DNA of 6,156 bases from Bryobacterales bacterium (GTDB lineage Bacteria > Cyanobacteriota > Vampirovibrionia > Obscuribacterales > Obscuribacteraceae), in the NCBI GenBank assembly GCA_903970295.1, contig CAJCHQ010000810.1, positions 1 through 6,156 on the forward strand, in the 5' to 3' direction. Below are positions 5,801 through 6,156 of this stretch, in pieces. The position numbers were made by a program, and so were the translations under genes. Each line of letters opens with the position of its first letter. The stretch's first letter is position 1. The notes under the pieces are model-generated. The model was not told the DNA's origin and did not search any database. It saw only the letters and a program-made list of their open reading frames with translations.

Positions 5801-6156
5801 CGAAGTCCCTGAATCTGAGCGAGCATTTCAGCATAGCAACATAATTGAATGACAAAGTACGGTTTCGGTTTGAGAGCCAATTTGGTATCGAGTACGGTGT
5901 ATAAATGATCGCCGAGTTTGCTTTGACCTGCGACCTTTTCCAGAAAATCGGCTTTGCCTGCAAATTGATCGAGCGACAATTGCGCTTGATATATCACTTC
6001 GCGACCTGCAGTCAGCGCAGAGAGCGTTTGCAGTCCATTGTGATCGTCGTCGTCGATTATGCAAACGTCTACCTTAGCCGCGGATAAATCGTCTAGATAC
6101 GCCGCTTCGTGACGGTTGCCGAGTTTTTGTAGAAGTTCGAGCGAGGCGTCGCCCGT
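2812..6156 (-). CDS. TM0106-type RecB-like nuclease / DEDDy exonuclease / SF1 helicase fusion (5' end outside window)
   Basis: The frame is open from the right edge to the TGA at 2814-2812, giving 1114 residues (numbered from 6156). Three modules follow in order. (1) A RecB/Cas4-like PD-(D/E)xK nuclease: GNRHE (13-17), GKAD with D70, DTK (90-92) and QxxxY (Q104, Y108), then a helical HhH-like segment (about 188-243). (2) An RNase H-fold, YprB-like domain with DEDDy residues: D279/E281 (FDMEG), YE (354-355) and YNKED (Y451, D455). (3) After a charged linker and a beta-rich stretch (about 595-645), a DNA2/UPF1-class superfamily 1 helicase: Walker A GPPGAGKT (722-729), DEAGQ (834-838), GDQMQLSQP (858-866), SWRMH (901-905), VDKFQGQ (1024-1030) and NVAISRA (1061-1067). 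All catalytic residues look intact, so ATP-driven unwinding coupled to cleavage is the expected activity, probably in DNA processing. The biological role of the family is unsettled. GTG 5997 is not the start, because GNRHE lies upstream of it. Promoter and start are off the window. Confidence 0.93.
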   Translation of the reverse strand, partial: TGDASLELLQKLGNRHEAAYLDDLSAAKVDVCIIDDDDHNGLQTLSALTAGREVIYQAQLSLDQFAGKADFLEKVAGQSKLGDHLYTVLDTKLALKPKPYFVIQLCCYAEMLAQIQGLRPQRIGIILGDKSRHWFRTDDYFFYYKQLKARFLQAQARFEPMSMPELFGSAKLGKWTEHVESLLEQQDHLSRVANIRRSQIQKLKDYGIETLTALAESDVQRIPKMEESTFIALKRQARLQLDSAGLPRPLYEVLPLDPLRPRSGLRALPPPSAGDVCFDMEGYPHVQDGLEYLFGATIAKQTSEPQSQPAELEFKDWWAHTREDEKLAFEQFIDWVHARWKAHPDMHIYHYAQYEVSALRRLMGRHGTREREVDDLLRNEIFVDLLAIVRHCLRVGEPGYSIKNIEHLYMDKRAGDVATASDSVVFYEKWLEERDGDDWQRSKILADIRAYNKEDCDSTWKLVEWLRNLQATESISFVPKVIEIKENEEREAAAQLAKRILEELKENCPAKPTEEEGEARRVKELLALLLEFHSRELKPIFWERYDRIGRSEQELMEDDACLAGLERTATPPQPAKRSFLYEYSFNPDQETKLAKGSECLCVPDGKRSIGIEEIDNVGGKIYFKISKRGTPLPDRFSLIPNEFVPPQPIPQRIFDVVQEFVTAGTMSAALSDFLFRRPPRILNHTPGTAIVSHDQVSDAETLSNLVASSVSRLDNSYLCIQGPPGAGKTSTAAGIILRLLDSGKKVAITSNSHKAINNLLEKVVLEGKKHQISVRACKIQRDDEDPIFEYANVEYAASGKDCCLSSGDFNLIGGTAHAFSYEGWKDHFDYLFVDEAGQVCLANLVAMSTSTRNIVIMGDQMQLSQPTKGGHPGESGASILEYLMPANATIADEMGIFLGTSWRMHSTICQFISASIYENRLLSSPLNDRRTLHWQPNSNVGDVLSKSAGLLYVPVEHDGNTQGSDEECEKIKELYQLLLQCKVRDKDDQIVQVDERQILVVAPYNVQVRKLKSVLPEKALVGTVDKFQGQQAAIVIISMCTSDPENSPRGIDFLFSKNRLNVAISRAQTLAIVVSSPNLVLTSCNSIVHMSLLNMYCQLIEQATENQKTSVTAG

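Noticed and set aside
2812..6156. Cas4 or another CRISPR-associated nuclease
   Set aside because: The nuclease module shares the Cas4/RecB motif layout, but it lacks a visible iron-sulfur cysteine cluster, is fused to DEDDy and helicase modules, and no array or other cas gene is present. The TM0106 family fits better.

Overview
The window holds six protein genes packed tightly on both strands, at roughly 50% GC. I see no rRNA, tRNA, CRISPR array, insertion sequence or phage gene. The families (receiver domain, YbaK-like deacylase, YfcE-like phosphoesterase, TM0106-type nuclease/helicase) are bacterial. The lineage cannot be fixed from the sequence. Two weak hints are compatible with the cyanobacterial/melainabacterial side of the tree but do not prove it: the palindrome CGATCG is over-represented (ten copies), and none of the four visible gene starts has a convincing Shine-Dalgarno sequence.

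Layout. Positions 1-774 (+) are the C-terminal part of a Pro/Ala/Glu-rich, low-complexity protein that begins left of the window and carries short tandem repeats. It ends at a good intrinsic terminator (793-824). Positions 856-1248 (+) encode a small protein of unknown function with a C-terminal coiled coil. It converges on a stand-alone response-regulator receiver (1275-1685, -). A 148-base intergenic region separates that gene from a divergent, tightly coupled pair on the + strand: a YbaK/ProX-type aminoacyl-tRNA deacylase (1834-2346) and a YfcE/MJ0936-type metallophosphoesterase (2352-2825). The whole right half (2812-6156, -) is one large multi-enzyme gene that runs off the right edge. It joins a TM0106-type RecB/Cas4-like nuclease, a DEDDy RNase H-fold exonuclease-like domain and a DNA2/UPF1-type superfamily 1 helicase.

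How they fit together. The deacylase and phosphoesterase are probably co-transcribed and may be translationally coupled, but no shared pathway is evident. The large nuclease/helicase converges on them with a 14-base overlap of coding sequence. It is the most notable gene here: three DNA/RNA-processing modules in one chain, all with recognisable catalytic motifs. Its reading frame stays open to the window edge, and a conserved nuclease motif lies upstream of the first in-frame start-like codon, so its true start is outside the window. I did not find a demonstrably new system. The best leads are this three-module enzyme, the orphan receiver and the repeat-bearing low-complexity protein.
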